From Rhodospirillaceae bacterium (GTDB taxonomy: Bacteria; Pseudomonadota; Alphaproteobacteria; GCA-2731375), in the NCBI GenBank assembly GCA_002731375.1, contig PCBT01000054.1:61804-125803 (forward strand): a stretch of DNA of 64,000 nt, written 5' to 3'. Of the stretch, positions 38,568 to 47,104 are shown in pieces. The position numbers and the translations under genes were made by a program. The notes below the pieces were generated by a model. It worked only from the letters and a program-made list of their open reading frames with translations. It was not told where the DNA came from and did not search any database. Every line of letters starts with the position of its first letter. Positions within the stretch are counted from its first letter, which is position 1.

Positions 38568-39504
38568 GTGACCGTGGTGGAAATGCGAGCCCGCGTGTGC
38601 GGTCTCCTCGACAACACCCGCGGCGCCCTGTGGATCATCCTGGGCTGTGTCATGTTTTCCGCTATGACCACAGTGGTGAAACTGTTGGGCGGTTCGTTTG
38701 ATTCCTTTCAAATAGCCTTTTTCCGCGCCCTGTTCGGTTTATTCGCGGTGGCGCCGTTTTTCTGCCGCTTTGGCTTGGCGTGATCCGTACCCGGCGTCCG
38801 GGCTTGCAGTTGGCGCGCGCCTTTGGCGGCGCCTGTGCCATGTTGTGCGGCTTCAATGCAATCACCCATCTGCCTTTGGCCGATGCGGTATCAATCGGCT
38901 ACGCCCGCGCATTGTTCATTACCCCCTGGCGGTATTGTTCCTGGGTGAGGTGGTGCGGTTGCGCCGCTGGACCGCCACCGCCGTGGGTTTCGTTGGTGTT
39001 ATCATTATGCTGCGGCCTGGCGGCGAGATCGAACTGGCGACCCTGGTGGCGGTGCTGGGCGCATTTCTGGTCGCCTCGGTCACCATCATGATCAAGAAGG
39101 TATCGGCCACGGAAAGTCCGGAATCCATGCTGTTCTATTTCAGTGTCGTCTCCACCCCAGTGGCGTTGGGCCCGGCCTTGCTGGTCTGGCGGATGCCGAC
39201 GCTGCCCGAGCTGTCGTTTCTGATGGCGATTGGCGCGCTGGGTGCGGCGGGGCAATATTGCATGATCCGGGCCTATCGCATTGGCGAGGCGACGGCGCTG
39301 TTGCCGTTCGACTTTACCCGGCTGCTGTTTGCCGGTGCCATCGGCTTTCTGCTGTTCGCCGAGATCCCCGATAACTGGACCGTCACCGGCGCTATCATCG
39401 TTGTTGCGGCAACCTTGTACATCGGCATTCGCGAGGCCCGCCTGGGGCGCAAGGTGCGACCGTCGAAACCTGCCATTGATCCGCCCGCCGTGCCCAGGAA
39501 CTAA
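38568..39504 (+). pseudogene. EamA/DMT-family permease, two frameshifts
   Basis: Ten-helix drug/metabolite transporter (EamA) coding sequence spread over three frames. Part 1 (38568-38780) reads RGALWIILGCVMFSAMTTVV, then FQIAFFRALFGLFAVAPFF. Part 2 (about 38780-38925) reads ARAFGGACAMLCGFNAITHL, then ADAVSIGYARALFIT. Part 3 (about 38926-39504) reads PLAVLFLGEVVRLRRW to IGAMI-like EamA repeat 2, ending PPAVPRN. Each break is a loss of one base; the second is at a C-run (ACCCCCTGG, about 38920-38926). Either real decay or homopolymer errors. Restored length would be about 310 residues. Confidence 0.82.
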
Positions 39505-39860
39505 GCTTTGTCGAGGAAGTCCCGCGCCCGCTGGCGATGTTCGGGACAAATATACTGGCGCACCTTGTTGACCGCCATGTACAACACGACGGCATCATCA
39601 GTGAAGCCAAGGGCCGCGATGAAATCCGGCAGCAGATCCACGGGCATGATGAAATAGGCCAAGGCGCTTAACAGTATGGCCTTGGCCGCGGCCGGCGTGG
39701 CGGGATCGAGCGCACAATAATAGGCGGCGATCAGTTCGGAGGCGAAGGGAATGCGGCCCAGGACACGCCGGACTTTCGGCCAAAAGTCTCGGCGCACGCG
39801 GATTTCGTTGGAGCTTTTTCCATCATTATTCATGTGCGGCATATGGGCGGTCTGCTGCAT
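39501..39860 (-). CDS. YkvA family protein (DUF1232)
   Basis: Small membrane-associated protein of unknown function, about 119 residues. The DUF1232 core is visible: VRRVLGRIPFASELIAAYYC, then AKAILLSALAYFIMPVDLLPD and LGFTDDAVVLYMAVNKV. The P-x-D-L-x-P-D motif between two hydrophobic stretches is the family hallmark. The start is uncertain (ATG 39860, 39842 or 39833). Its end overlaps the permease pseudogene end by four bases on the opposite strand. Confidence 0.8.
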   Translation of the reverse strand: MQQTAHMPHMNNDGKSSNEIRVRRDFWPKVRRVLGRIPFASELIAAYYCALDPATPAAAKAILLSALAYFIMPVDLLPDFIAALGFTDDAVVLYMAVNKVRQYICPEHRQRARDFLDKA

Positions 39861-39935
39861 TTGCAACGATTGCTACCAATACCGGCTATCTGCTATGACG
39901 CGGCAACGGAATCTTGAAAACGGGAGTGGCACATC

Positions 39936-40697
39936 ATGCAAGTCGATGGACAGATAGCGATCATTACGGGCGGCGCCTCGGGCCTGGGTGAAGGAACCGC
40001 GCGGGAGCTGGCTTCGGCTGGCGCCAAGGTGGTGATCTGGGATATTCAGGAAGATAAGGGCATGGCGGTGGCCAGCGACATCAACGGAGTTTTTTGTAAA
40101 TGCGATGTCACCTCGGAAGACAGCGTCGGCGCGGCGATTGGTGAGACCAAGGAAGCCTTAGGCACGGCCCGCATCCTGGTCAATTGCGCCGGTACTGGAA
40201 CAGCGATCAAGACCACATCCCGTGGCGAAGCCCATCCGCTTGATCAGTTCGAACGGATCATCAAGATCAATCTGATAGGCACCTTCAATTGCATCCGTCT
40301 GGCCAGCACCGACATGGTGGCGTTGGAACCCATGGCGGATGGCGAACGGGGCGTGGTCATCAACACAGCATCAGTCGCTGCCTTCGACGGACAGATCGGC
40401 CAGGCGGCCTATTCTGCCTCGAAAGGCGGTATCGTTGGCATGACCTTGCCCGTGGCCCGGGATTTGGCCGACAAGGGTGTACGTGTCTGCACCATCGCGC
40501 CCGGCATATTCGAGACGCCCTTGCTGGGCACCTTGCCCGAGGACGTGCGCGCCTCGCTTGCGGCCAGCGTACCATTCCCGAAAAAGCTGGGCGTGCCCCA
40601 CGAATATGCCCAACTGGCCCGGCAGATTGTGGAGAACGTCATGCTGAACGGCGAAACCATCCGTCTGGACGGCGCCATCCGCATGGCGCCGCGTTAG
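39936..40697 (+). CDS. short-chain dehydrogenase, 3-hydroxyacyl-CoA dehydrogenase type-2-like
   Basis: NAD(H)-dependent SDR of 253 residues. Seen: cofactor motif [12 protein letters not shown] (residues 10-21), [21 protein letters not shown], and the catalytic Y-x3-K in AAYSASKGG. The C-terminal signature [20 protein letters not shown] and then [18 protein letters not shown] matches the HSD17B10/2-methyl-3-hydroxybutyryl-CoA dehydrogenase branch, which acts in isoleucine and branched fatty acid breakdown. That fits the acyl-CoA genes upstream but is not proven. Confidence 0.88.
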   Translation: MQVDGQIAIITGGASGLGEGTARELASAGAKVVIWDIQEDKGMAVASDINGVFCKCDVTSEDSVGAAIGETKEALGTARILVNCAGTGTAIKTTSRGEAHPLDQFERIIKINLIGTFNCIRLASTDMVALEPMADGERGVVINTASVAAFDGQIGQAAYSASKGGIVGMTLPVARDLADKGVRVCTIAPGIFETPLLGTLPEDVRASLAASVPFPKKLGVPHEYAQLARQIVENVMLNGETIRLDGAIRMAPR

Positions 40698-40722
40698 GTT
40701 TTGTCGTTCACGCTGGTGCGCC

Positions 40723-41103
40723 CTAGGGGCACATCGCTCCACTAGGGGCGGCGCCGTGCCGCCGTCGCGGTCTTAGGTAGCTGCGTCCACTGCCATCGCG
40801 TCGATAAGGCTGGCCAATGCTTAATTGCAGCGCTTTCCTGCTAGCCGATCGCCCATGGCGATATTTCGGACCAAAGGCTGTTGCCTCCGCCGCCTTGCGC
40901 AGCCAGGCTAGGCCGGCGTCAGGTTCCCTTTTTACGTCGATGCCATGCACCAGTATTAGGCCCAGACGGTAATGGCCATGCTGGCATTCTTTTCGCCATC
41001 GGCTTTCGTCTGTTCCCACCGCGCCCGCCGGCTGCGTATGCGCTAGGGCAGCCGCCAGCGTTAAGACTATCGCGGCAATTCGTCCACGGTCGTGTCTGAT
41101 CAT
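40723..41103 (-). CDS. secreted Sel1-repeat-like protein, possibly broken
   Basis: The 126-residue frame begins with a likely signal peptide (RIAAIVLTLAAALAHTQPAGA). One Sel1-like unit follows at about residues 45-75: YRLGLILVHGIDVKREPDAG, then LAWLRKAAEA. After that the sequence becomes Arg/Gly-rich and unlike Sel1 repeats, which suggests a frameshift or truncation near 40880. Functional status is unclear. It sits next to two frame-broken genes. Confidence 0.4.
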   Translation of the reverse strand: MIRHDRGRIAAIVLTLAAALAHTQPAGAVGTDESRWRKECQHGHYRLGLILVHGIDVKREPDAGLAWLRKAAEATAFGPKYRHGRSASRKALQLSIGQPYRRDGSGRSYLRPRRRHGAAPSGAMCP

Positions 41104-41138
41104 GGCATCGGCCCTATTGGCGGGTTAGACTGAGAGCC

Positions 41139-41538
41139 ATGGACAGCGGAGACCGTTTGGCACCGACCTTGGCCGAGATCGAGGATCTGGCACGGCTGGC
41201 CCTGGCCCGAATCCCGAGCTCTTGCGCCGGCAATTGATCGACGTGGTCATCCAGGTAGTGGATTTTCCCGATGATGAGACCATGCGCCAAATGGCCATGC
41301 GCTCGCCGTACGCTTTTCTGGGCATGTACTACGGCATCGATTTGCAGCAAAAAGTATCGGCATGGTGCCGGACGACATCGGCATGATCTTTCTCTACCGC
41401 CGGCCGTTGCTGGACTACTGGATCGAAAGCAGGGAAGACCTGAGCCATCTGGTGCGGCATGTCCTGATCCATAAAATCGGCCATCATTTCGGTTTTTCCG
41501 ATGCTGGCATGGCGACTATCGAAGATTCCGGCATTTAG
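41139..41538 (+). pseudogene. zincin-like metallopeptidase, two frameshifts and altered HExxH
   Basis: Fragments of a small neutral zinc protease are in three frames: MDSGDRLAPTLAEIEDLARL (from 41139), then LLRRQLIDVVIQVVDFPDDE to MYYGIDLQQK, then MVPDDIGMIFLYRRPLLDYW to the stop at 41536-41538. Each junction lacks one base (near 41216 and near 41355). The zinc motif, normally HExxH in this family, reads VLIHKIGHHFG, so the catalytic Glu is Lys. Frameshifts alone could be sequencing errors, but the substitution suggests true decay. Confidence 0.8.
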
Positions 41539-41546
41539 TTCTCCCA

Positions 41547-42089
41547 TTAATCTTCCTGGGCCAGCAGGTATTCGGCTTCCAGGGTATGGATGGCGCCGCC
41601 CCGCGACAGCTGGGAGGAGAATAAACAAAATCGATCCACGATGAAGGGCGGCGAAGCATATTCGCCGTAACGGGCGGCATAACCTTCGGCCTCCATTGGA
41701 TCCAGGCCAGATAGGCGGGCCAGGGTGACATGGGGGTGATAGCGGTGGCGTTCTGGCTCCAGACCGATGGCGGTCAGGCTGTGCTGAATTTTTTTGTGCA
41801 AATGCCGCAGCGCGGTGTCGTCTTCCACGCCAGCCCACAAAACGCGGGCCAGCTTGCGCTTGTTGAAAAAACCGGTTCTGCGCAAGATCAATGAAAAAGC
41901 CGGCGCTGAAATCTGATACAGCACATCGTCGATATCGTGGGCCACGGCGCCATCGACCTCGCCGATGAAACGCAGGGTCAGATGCAATTGACCGCGCTCT
42001 TGCCAGTGCGCGTCGTCAACGCCACCGCACATGGCGGTCAGGGTATCCTTGATAACTTCCGGCAACTGGATCGCCACGAACAGACGCAC
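41547..42089 (-). CDS. thpR: RNA 2',3'-cyclic phosphodiesterase
   Basis: 2H-phosphoesterase acting on RNA 2',3'-cyclic phosphates (formerly called 2'-5' RNA ligase). The 180 residues start MRLFVAIQLPE and contain both catalytic H-x-T/S-x motifs: LHLTLRFIGEV near residue 38 and YHPHVTLARL near residue 125. This is the normal family size. It lies 20 bp downstream of tesA on the same strand. Confidence 0.93.
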   Translation of the reverse strand: MRLFVAIQLPEVIKDTLTAMCGGVDDAHWQERGQLHLTLRFIGEVDGAVAHDIDDVLYQISAPAFSLILRRTGFFNKRKLARVLWAGVEDDTALRHLHKKIQHSLTAIGLEPERHRYHPHVTLARLSGLDPMEAEGYAARYGEYASPPFIVDRFCLFSSQLSRGGAIHTLEAEYLLAQED

Positions 42090-42109
42090 GCGTATACTCC
42101 CCCGCCCAC

Positions 42110-42745
42110 TTACTTATTGAGCAGTTCTAGCACATGCGGGGTCATGGAATCGACAATGACCTGAACCCCGGCGGCGTTGGGATGTAGTCCATCGGGCTGG
42201 TTCAGAGCCGCCTGTGCCGCCACGCCGTCCAGAAAAAACGGATACAGGGCAACGCCATGCTTTTTCGCCAGATCGGGATAGAGGTTGTTGTAATCCTTGG
42301 CATAGTCTGGACCCAGGTTCGGCGGCGCCAGCATGCCGGCTAGCAGCACGGGGATCTTGCGCTTTCGTAAGGCTGTCAGAATGGCATCCAAATTGCGGCG
42401 GGTCTCGCCTGGATCGACGCCGCGCAGACCGTCGTTGGCGCCCAGTTCCAATATCACCAGGTCCACCGGCCCGGACAATGTCCAGGCCAGCCGTGCCCGG
42501 CCCCCGGCGGTGGTATCGCCGGAAACGCTGCCGTTCTTCACAAGCACGGATTGTCCGCGGGCCCGCAGGGCGGCCTGCAGGCGGGCCACGTAGCCATCGG
42601 CTTCGGACAGGCCGTACCCGGCGGTCAGGCTGTCGCCAAAGGCCATGATCACCTTTTCCCCGGCCCAGGCCGGGTTGGCGGCGAAAAATAGTGTCAGCAA
42701 AAGGCCTACTGCCTTGACAAGGCGCGTGACGTAACCATCTGGCAT
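42110..42745 (-). CDS. tesA: periplasmic arylesterase/lysophospholipase TesA-like
   Basis: SGNH hydrolase acting on acyl esters and thioesters in the periplasm. The 211 residues have a signal peptide (LVKAVGLLLTLFFAANPAWA), block I FGDSLTAGYGLSEADGY with catalytic Ser, block III LELGANDGLRG, and block V DGLHPNAAG with Asp/His. ATG 42745 is preceded by AGGG. It is divergent from an ABC ATPase with only a short spacer between starts, the same tesA-ybbA layout found in enterobacteria. Confidence 0.93.
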   Translation of the reverse strand: MPDGYVTRLVKAVGLLLTLFFAANPAWAGEKVIMAFGDSLTAGYGLSEADGYVARLQAALRARGQSVLVKNGSVSGDTTAGGRARLAWTLSGPVDLVILELGANDGLRGVDPGETRRNLDAILTALRKRKIPVLLAGMLAPPNLGPDYAKDYNNLYPDLAKKHGVALYPFFLDGVAAQAALNQPDGLHPNAAGVQVIVDSMTPHVLELLNK

Positions 42746-42776
42746 GGATACCCTGGGAGAGGGAAATGGACGTTTG

Positions 42777-43487
42777 GTGACTTCTGACAACATAATGATC
42801 GACCTGGACGATGTGCATCTGACCCTGCCGAGCGAGGCCGGGCCGGTCGATATCTTACGTGGTGTCGGACTGTCTGTCGTCAAGGGCGAGGCGATTGGCC
42901 TGGTGGGTCCGTCGGGCTCCGGTAAATCCACCTTGATGGCGATTATCGCGGGCCTGGAACCGCCCAGCCGTGGCAAGGTCAGCGTCGCGGGGCATGATCT
43001 GCACCATATGGGGGAGGATGCTCTGGCACTGTTCCGCCGTGACCATGTGGGCATCGTGTTTCAGTCCTTTCATCTGATCCCGACCATGACGGCCTTGGAG
43101 AATGTCGCCATGCCGTTGGAGTTCGCCGGGCGCCGGGATGCCTCCGCCGGCGCGGAAGCGGCCCTGGCGGAAGTAGGACTGCAACATAGGCTGACCCACT
43201 ATCCGGCTCAGTTATCGGGAGGAGAGCAACAACGGGTTGCCCTGGCACGCGCCGTGGTGGTTAACCCATCAATCCTGTTGGCGGACGAGCCCACGGGTAA
43301 TCTGGATGGTGCCATGGGCGCGGCGATAATCGATCTGATGTTCCGCTTGCACCAGACAGCTAACAGCACCCTGATTCTGATCACCCATGATCAGGCTCTG
43401 GCGCAGCGCTGCGACCGCATCATCCATATGTGCGATGGTCGGCTGGAAGCCGTGGCGTCCACGAAGGGTCTTGGGGCGGCCGGTTAG
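42777..43487 (+). CDS. ABC transporter ATP-binding protein, YbbA-like
   Basis: ATPase of the LolD/MacB-like family, 236 residues. Motifs: Walker [11 protein letters not shown]-loop [19 protein letters not shown], signature [15 protein letters not shown], Walker [11 protein letters not shown] and H-loop LITHDQA. The start is probably GTG 42777; ATG 42744 would overlap tesA, and ATG 42795 is another option. The adjoining FtsX-like permease starts two bases after the stop, so the two form a transporter of unknown substrate. Confidence 0.9.
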   Translation: MTSDNIMIDLDDVHLTLPSEAGPVDILRGVGLSVVKGEAIGLVGPSGSGKSTLMAIIAGLEPPSRGKVSVAGHDLHHMGEDALALFRRDHVGIVFQSFHLIPTMTALENVAMPLEFAGRRDASAGAEAALAEVGLQHRLTHYPAQLSGGEQQRVALARAVVVNPSILLADEPTGNLDGAMGAAIIDLMFRLHQTANSTLILITHDQALAQRCDRIIHMCDGRLEAVASTKGLGAAG

Positions 43488-43488
43488 C

Positions 43489-45999
43489 ATGCTGGCCCTG
43501 ACCATCGCCCGGCGGGAATTGCGCGGCGGTCTGCGCGGCTTTCGCATCTTTCTGTTTTGTGTGGCCCTGGGCGTTGGCGCCGTCGCCGGTGTCGGATCCT
43601 TGTCCGATGCCCTGGTCGAAGGTCTGCGCCGGGATGGTCGGCTGTTGCTGGGTGGCGATGTAGAACTGCGCCTCTCCCACCAGCCCGCCAGCCAGACGCA
43701 ACTGGACTATTTGCAGGCGGCGGGCCGCGTCAGCCAGGTGACCGAAATGCGCTCCATGGCCCGGCGACTAGATGGCCGCGAGCGCGGCTTGATCGAATTG
43801 AAAGGCGTGGACGGCCTCTACCCCCTTTATGGCGGGATGCAATTGGCGGGGGGCGGGGATCTCGCCGGCGCTCTAGCCATGCGGGACGGCCTGCCCGGTG
43901 CCGTGGCCGAGCCCGTGTTGTTGCGGCGCCTGAAGCTGAAACCCGGCGACCGCGTGCGGGTGGGAGAGGCGGCTTACCGTATCGCCGCCGCCATAAAGCG
44001 GGAGCCGGACCGGGGCTCCGATTCCTTCGTCCTGGGCCCGCGCCTGCTGGTGGCCAAGGCAACCCTGATGGCGACCAAGCTGGTCCGCGAAGGCAGCCAG
44101 GTGAAGTACCGCTACCGCATCGCCCTGCCGCCTGACACTGACGTGGCGGCCTGGACCGAGGGCCTGAAAACCCGCTTTCCCGATGCGGGCTGGCGCATCC
44201 GCGATGTGCGCAACGGCGCGCCGGGCCTGCGCCGTTTCATTGACCGCATGCGGCTGTTTCTGACCTTGGTTGGCTTGACCGCGTTGTTGGTTGGGGGGCT
44301 TGGCATTGGCAACGCGGTGCGCAGTTTCCTGGACGGCAAAACTGGCACAATTGCTACCCTGAAGTGCCTGGGCGCGCCGGCGCGGCTGATCTTTCAGGTC
44401 TATTTGCTGTTGGTATTGGCCCTTACAGGTGTTGGTATTATTGTTGGTTTATTTGTTGGTACTGGCATGCCCATGTTGTTGTCCGGGCTGTTGGCGGAAT
44501 TGTTGCCGTTTCAGGTGCAATTCAGCGTCCATCCTCTGCCATTGTTGCTGGCGGCCGCCTATGGTTTTCTCACCGCGCTGGCCTTTGCCATCTGGCCCCT
44601 GGCGCGGGCCCAGGGAGTGCCGGCGGGCGCCTTGCTCCGTGATCTGGCCGCCCCTATGGTCTACCGTCCGCCATGGCGTTATATCGCCCTGGCGGTCTTG
44701 ACCTTCGCTGTTCTGGCCGGCCTTGCGATCGTGACGGCGGATGAGCGCCGCTTTGCCATTTGGTTCGTTTGCGGCGCGGCGGCAGCCATGGGCGGCTTTC
44801 TGGCCGCCGGCCTGGGCATCGTCGATCTGGCCCGGCGCCTGCCGCGACCCCGCCACTCCATCCCGCGCCTGGCCCTGACCAATCTGTACCGTCCTGGTGC
44901 CGCGACCGTTCCCGTAGTGCAGTCCTTTGGTCTGGGGCTGTCGGTCCTGGTGGCCGTGATCGGTGTCGAGGGCAACATGAACCTGCAGGTCACCGAACGC
45001 CTGCCCGAGAAGGCCCCGGCATTCTTCTTCATCGATATCTTGCCCGAGCAGGTGGAGACATTCGATGCCATGGCGGATGCAGTTCCAGGCGTCGAGGATA
45101 TTCAACGGGTCCCCGCCATGCGCGGCCGCATCGTCAAGATAAATGGTCGGGATGCGGCCAAGGCCAAGGTGGCGCCCGAAGCTGCCTGGGCCGTGCGCGG
45201 CGACCGTGGTTTGACCTATGCCGGGGCCCTGCCGCCTGACGCCCATATCGTGGCTGGTGAATGGTGGCCGGCGGATTATGACGGCCCGCCGTTGATTTCC
45301 TTCGATGCGGCCATCGCCAGGGGCATGGGCATAGGTGTCGGCGACCGCCTGACCGTGAATGTTCTGGGCCGAGAGATCGAAGCGGAAATTGCCAATCTGC
45401 GGCGCATTGATTGGTCCACCCTGGGCATCAATTTCGTCATTGTTTTCGCCCCCGGCGCCCTGGAAGGCGCGCCGCATACCTTTATCGCAACGGCCAAGAC
45501 AACGGAGGCGGCGGAACTGCCGCTGCAGATGGCGGTAACCGATGCCTATCCCAATATTACCGCGATCCGTATCCGCGAGGCCCTGGAAGCCGTGAATCAA
45601 ATCCTGCGCAGCATTGGCGTCGCCGTCCGCTCCACCGCCACCGTGACCTTGGCCGCCGGGATACTGGTGTTGGCGGGTGCCATCGCCGCCACACACCGCC
45701 GCCGGGTTTATGATGCCGTGGTCCTGAAGGTATTGGGTGCGACCAGGGCCCGCGTCCTGGCGGCATATTTTTTGGAATATGCGCTTTTGGGGCTGATTAC
45801 GGCGCTTTTGGCGGCAGCTGTAGGCACGGCGGCGGCTTATGCGGTGGTGGCTCAGATCATGGGCATGCCCTGGTATTGGCTGCCCAATGGGGTCGCCATG
45901 ACGACGCTGATCTGCTTGTTCGTTACGATAGGCGCCGGCATGCTGGGAACCTGGCTGGCGCTGAGCCAGAAGCCGGCACCGCTTTTGCGTAATGAATAG
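43489..45999 (+). CDS. ABC transporter permease, YbbP/FtsX-like
   Basis: Large 836-residue inner-membrane permease paired with the YbbA-like ATPase. N-terminal helix near residues 19-40, a periplasmic domain, then FtsX-like helices near 255-390 (LFLTLVGLTALLVGGLGIGN, LLLVLALTGVGIIVGLFVG). A middle set of helices precedes a second periplasmic domain, and three C-terminal helices follow (VTLAAGILVLAGAIAATHRR, ALLGLITALLAAAVGTAAAY). The duplicated FtsX architecture matches YbbP. The substrate is unknown; lipoprotein or ester export next to TesA is only a guess. Confidence 0.9.
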   Translation: MLALTIARRELRGGLRGFRIFLFCVALGVGAVAGVGSLSDALVEGLRRDGRLLLGGDVELRLSHQPASQTQLDYLQAAGRVSQVTEMRSMARRLDGRERGLIELKGVDGLYPLYGGMQLAGGGDLAGALAMRDGLPGAVAEPVLLRRLKLKPGDRVRVGEAAYRIAAAIKREPDRGSDSFVLGPRLLVAKATLMATKLVREGSQVKYRYRIALPPDTDVAAWTEGLKTRFPDAGWRIRDVRNGAPGLRRFIDRMRLFLTLVGLTALLVGGLGIGNAVRSFLDGKTGTIATLKCLGAPARLIFQVYLLLVLALTGVGIIVGLFVGTGMPMLLSGLLAELLPFQVQFSVHPLPLLLAAAYGFLTALAFAIWPLARAQGVPAGALLRDLAAPMVYRPPWRYIALAVLTFAVLAGLAIVTADERRFAIWFVCGAAAAMGGFLAAGLGIVDLARRLPRPRHSIPRLALTNLYRPGAATVPVVQSFGLGLSVLVAVIGVEGNMNLQVTERLPEKAPAFFFIDILPEQVETFDAMADAVPGVEDIQRVPAMRGRIVKINGRDAAKAKVAPEAAWAVRGDRGLTYAGALPPDAHIVAGEWWPADYDGPPLISFDAAIARGMGIGVGDRLTVNVLGREIEAEIANLRRIDWSTLGINFVIVFAPGALEGAPHTFIATAKTTEAAELPLQMAVTDAYPNITAIRIREALEAVNQILRSIGVAVRSTATVTLAAGILVLAGAIAATHRRRVYDAVVLKVLGATRARVLAAYFLEYALLGLITALLAAAVGTAAAYAVVAQIMGMPWYWLPNGVAMTTLICLFVTIGAGMLGTWLALSQKPAPLLRNE

Positions 46000-46163
46000 G
46001 GCTGCGCAACGAATAATTCGATGCCGTCCGGAATAGCGCGCTGAAACTTCGGATCGCAGCTAAATACCTTGAAATTTAGAGCGTTTTCGACAATATTGAA
46101 GTTAGATGAATTCCCAATTTGAAACAGACATGACAACAATTCTAGCAACAAGGGGTTGGATCA

Positions 46164-46895
46164 ATGGCTTTGGATCCTAGAGGTTCGGTTTTCGCCCAGC
46201 AACGGGGGCAGGCGGGCGCGGCGGTCGATGCGACAATCGACGAAGGTCTGCGCGCCTATATGCTGAAAGTATACAACTACATGGGCTCGGCGCTGCTACT
46301 TAGCGGTATTATCGCCTATGCGGTGGCCCATACGCCGGCTCTGATGCAGGCGATCTTCGGCACCCCGTTGATGTGGGTGGTGATGTTGGCGCCTCTAGGC
46401 CTGGTGATGTTCCTCGGTGCCCGTATCAACAAGATGTCTGCCGGTGCGGCCCAGGCTACGTTCTGGATTTTCGCGGCCCTGATGGGTGCCTCTCTGGCCT
46501 CGATCTTCGTGGTTTACACTCAGACCTCCATTGTCCGGGTCTTCATGATTACGGCGGTGACCTTTGGTGCCATGAGCCTGTGGGGCTACACCACCAAGAA
46601 GGATCTGTCGGGCATGGGCAGTTTCCTGATGATGGGCCTGATCGGCATCATCGTCGCCTCTCTGGTTAATATCTTCCTGCAGTCTTCAATGATGCATTGG
46701 GTGATCTCGGTCATCGGCGTCCTGGTCTTTACCGGCCTGACCGCCTACGACACGCAAAAGATCAAGAACAACTATTACGAAGGCGACGGCGAAGCCGTCA
46801 TGGGCAAGAAGGCCATCATGGGCGCCTTGACCCTGTATTTGGACTTCATCAACCTGTTCCTGATGTTGCTGCACCTGTTCGGCAACCGCGAATAG
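46164..46895 (+). CDS. Bax inhibitor-1/YccA family membrane protein
   Basis: Multi-pass membrane protein of 243 residues. Seven hydrophobic stretches are visible, starting YMGSALLLSGIIAYAVAH and ending LYLDFINLFLMLLHLFG. Family markers include TQTSIVRVFMITAVTFGAMS, LWGYTTKKDLSGMGSFLMMG and GLTAYDTQKIKNNY. YccA modulates FtsH protease in E. coli; calcium-leak activity is described for relatives. ATG 46164 is preceded by AAGGGG. A strong terminator is just downstream. Confidence 0.92.
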   Translation: MALDPRGSVFAQQRGQAGAAVDATIDEGLRAYMLKVYNYMGSALLLSGIIAYAVAHTPALMQAIFGTPLMWVVMLAPLGLVMFLGARINKMSAGAAQATFWIFAALMGASLASIFVVYTQTSIVRVFMITAVTFGAMSLWGYTTKKDLSGMGSFLMMGLIGIIVASLVNIFLQSSMMHWVISVIGVLVFTGLTAYDTQKIKNNYYEGDGEAVMGKKAIMGALTLYLDFINLFLMLLHLFGNRE

Positions 46896-46921
46896 CCTGA
46901 CGAAATATCTGCTCTCGGAGA

Positions 46922-46952
46922 CGCCCGGCCCTGGTGCCGGGCGTTTTCTTTT
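46922..46952 (+). terminator. intrinsic terminator after the Bax inhibitor-1 gene
   Basis: CGCCCGGC (46922-46929), loop CCTGGT, GCCGGGCG (46936-46943), followed by TTTTCTTTT. Stem, loop and T-tract are all canonical. Confidence 0.92.
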
Positions 46953-46955
46953 GCT

Positions 46956-46988
46956 GTCCAAGCACATTTAATCTGAATGTGCTTGGAC
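46956..46988. repeat. perfect 13-bp inverted repeat
   Basis: GTCCAAGCACATT (46956-46968) and AATGTGCTTGGAC (46976-46988) are exact inverse copies around a 7-base loop, TAATCTG. It begins four bases after the terminator T-tract. No T-run follows. Confidence 0.9.
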
Positions 46989-46996
46989 TCCTTAAG

Positions 46997-47062
46997 ATAG
47001 AGCAATTGAACCAATCACTGAAGCTGCGTTCACAGCTTCAGTGATTGGTTCAATTGCTCTAT
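46997..47062. repeat. perfect 30-bp inverted repeat, 6-base loop
   Basis: The left arm 46997-47026 (begins ATAGAGCAATTGAACC) and the right arm 47033-47062 (ends GGTTCAATTGCTCTAT) are exact inverse copies with no mismatch; the loop is CGTTCA. It lies about 40 bases before the mlrC start and has no T-tract after it. It could be a protein-binding cruciform, a processed RNA structure, or a remnant of a palindromic mobile element. Confidence 0.93.
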
Positions 47063-47104
47063 GTTCATACGAAATGATTTGAAACATTCTCGAGAGGGTC
47101 AGTC

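Noticed and set aside
38781-38783. TGA in the EamA permease as a second selenocysteine codon
   Set aside because: The homologous sequence resumes in another frame, not in the same frame, and no redox motif or SECIS-like hairpin is present.
42744-42776. Upstream ATG start of the YbbA-like ATPase
   Set aside because: It would overlap the tesA start, has no ribosome site and adds residues unlike the family; GTG 42777 is preferred.
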